Source: Desulfuromusa sp. (GTDB lineage: Bacteria; Desulfobacterota; Desulfuromonadia; Desulfuromonadales; Geopsychrobacteraceae). Taken from it: a stretch of 6,219 bases of DNA. The notes beneath the pieces were generated by a model. The model worked only from the letters and a program-made list of their open reading frames with translations, was not told where the DNA came from and made no database searches. The translations under genes and the position numbers were made by a program. Within the stretch, counting starts at the first letter, position 1, and each line of letters begins with the position of its first letter. The stretch spans positions 1-6,219 of the forward strand of contig JAOZOH010000021.1 of NCBI GenBank assembly GCA_029933365.1, written 5' to 3'. Below, piece by piece: positions 6,066 to 6,219 of the stretch.

Positions 6066-6092
6066 GGGTCAGATCTCATTGAGATCTGACCC
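6066..6092. repeat. Perfect 12-bp REP-like hairpin in the upp-uraA gap
   Basis: GGGTCAGATCTC (6066-6077) and GAGATCTGACCC (6081-6092) form a perfect stem with an ATT loop, between the upp stop and the uraA start. Transcribed from upp towards uraA, the stem is followed by TGCCTTAC, not a T-run, so it is unlikely to be a strong terminator for that transcript. It could shield the 3' end of upp mRNA or be a mobile REP-type repeat. Confidence 0.5.
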
Positions 6093-6106
6093 CGAATCAT
6101 GGTTTT

Positions 6107-6219
<113 letters not shown>

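Overview
The window looks like a bacterial chromosomal segment from a Gram-negative organism: it carries a TonB-dependent outer-membrane receptor with a signal peptide and a C-terminal aromatic beta-signal. The style of the BtuF-like protein, the DUF1015 protein and the repeat-like hairpins would fit a deltaproteobacterium (Desulfuromonadales-like). That placement is an inference from family resemblance, not something the sequence proves.

Layout. (1) Positions 1-2826, minus strand: a cobalamin-uptake operon. A cobalamin riboswitch (about 2654-2826) and a Rho-independent terminator (2553-2590) precede btuB, the outer-membrane corrinoid receptor (677-2512). A strong 13-bp hairpin (627-659) and then btuF, the periplasmic cobalamin-binding protein (2-610), follow. 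btuF is cut off by the left edge, and the BtuC/BtuD permease and ATPase may lie beyond it. (2) Positions 2827-3197: an AT-rich divergent intergenic region of about 370 nt. It should hold promoters for both directions, but I can only point to weak candidates. (3) Positions 3198-4529, plus strand: a full-length DUF1015-family protein of unknown function. A strong Shine-Dalgarno and an ATGA start/stop overlap at its end lead into an 18-codon open frame, which looks like the stump of a lost downstream gene. (4) Positions 4530-4718: a short convergent intergenic region with a 14-bp REP-like palindrome. (5) Positions 4719-6219, minus strand: a pyrimidine-salvage pair. upp (only its last 36 residues are present) is followed by uraA, a uracil:H+ symporter. 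A perfect 12-bp hairpin lies in the 68-nt gap between them.

How the genes work together. BtuB moves cobalamin across the outer membrane and BtuF hands it to an inner-membrane ABC importer. When intracellular cobalamin is high, the riboswitch is expected to favour the terminator and switch the operon off. UraA brings in uracil and Upp converts it to UMP with PRPP. The DUF1015 gene has no functional link to either group that I can see.

I found no tRNA, rRNA, CRISPR array, intact transposase or phage gene. I do not see a wholly new system here. The most interesting parts are the readable riboswitch expression platform, the gene stump behind the DUF1015 gene, the two REP-like hairpins, and the mixed substrate-site signature of UraA.
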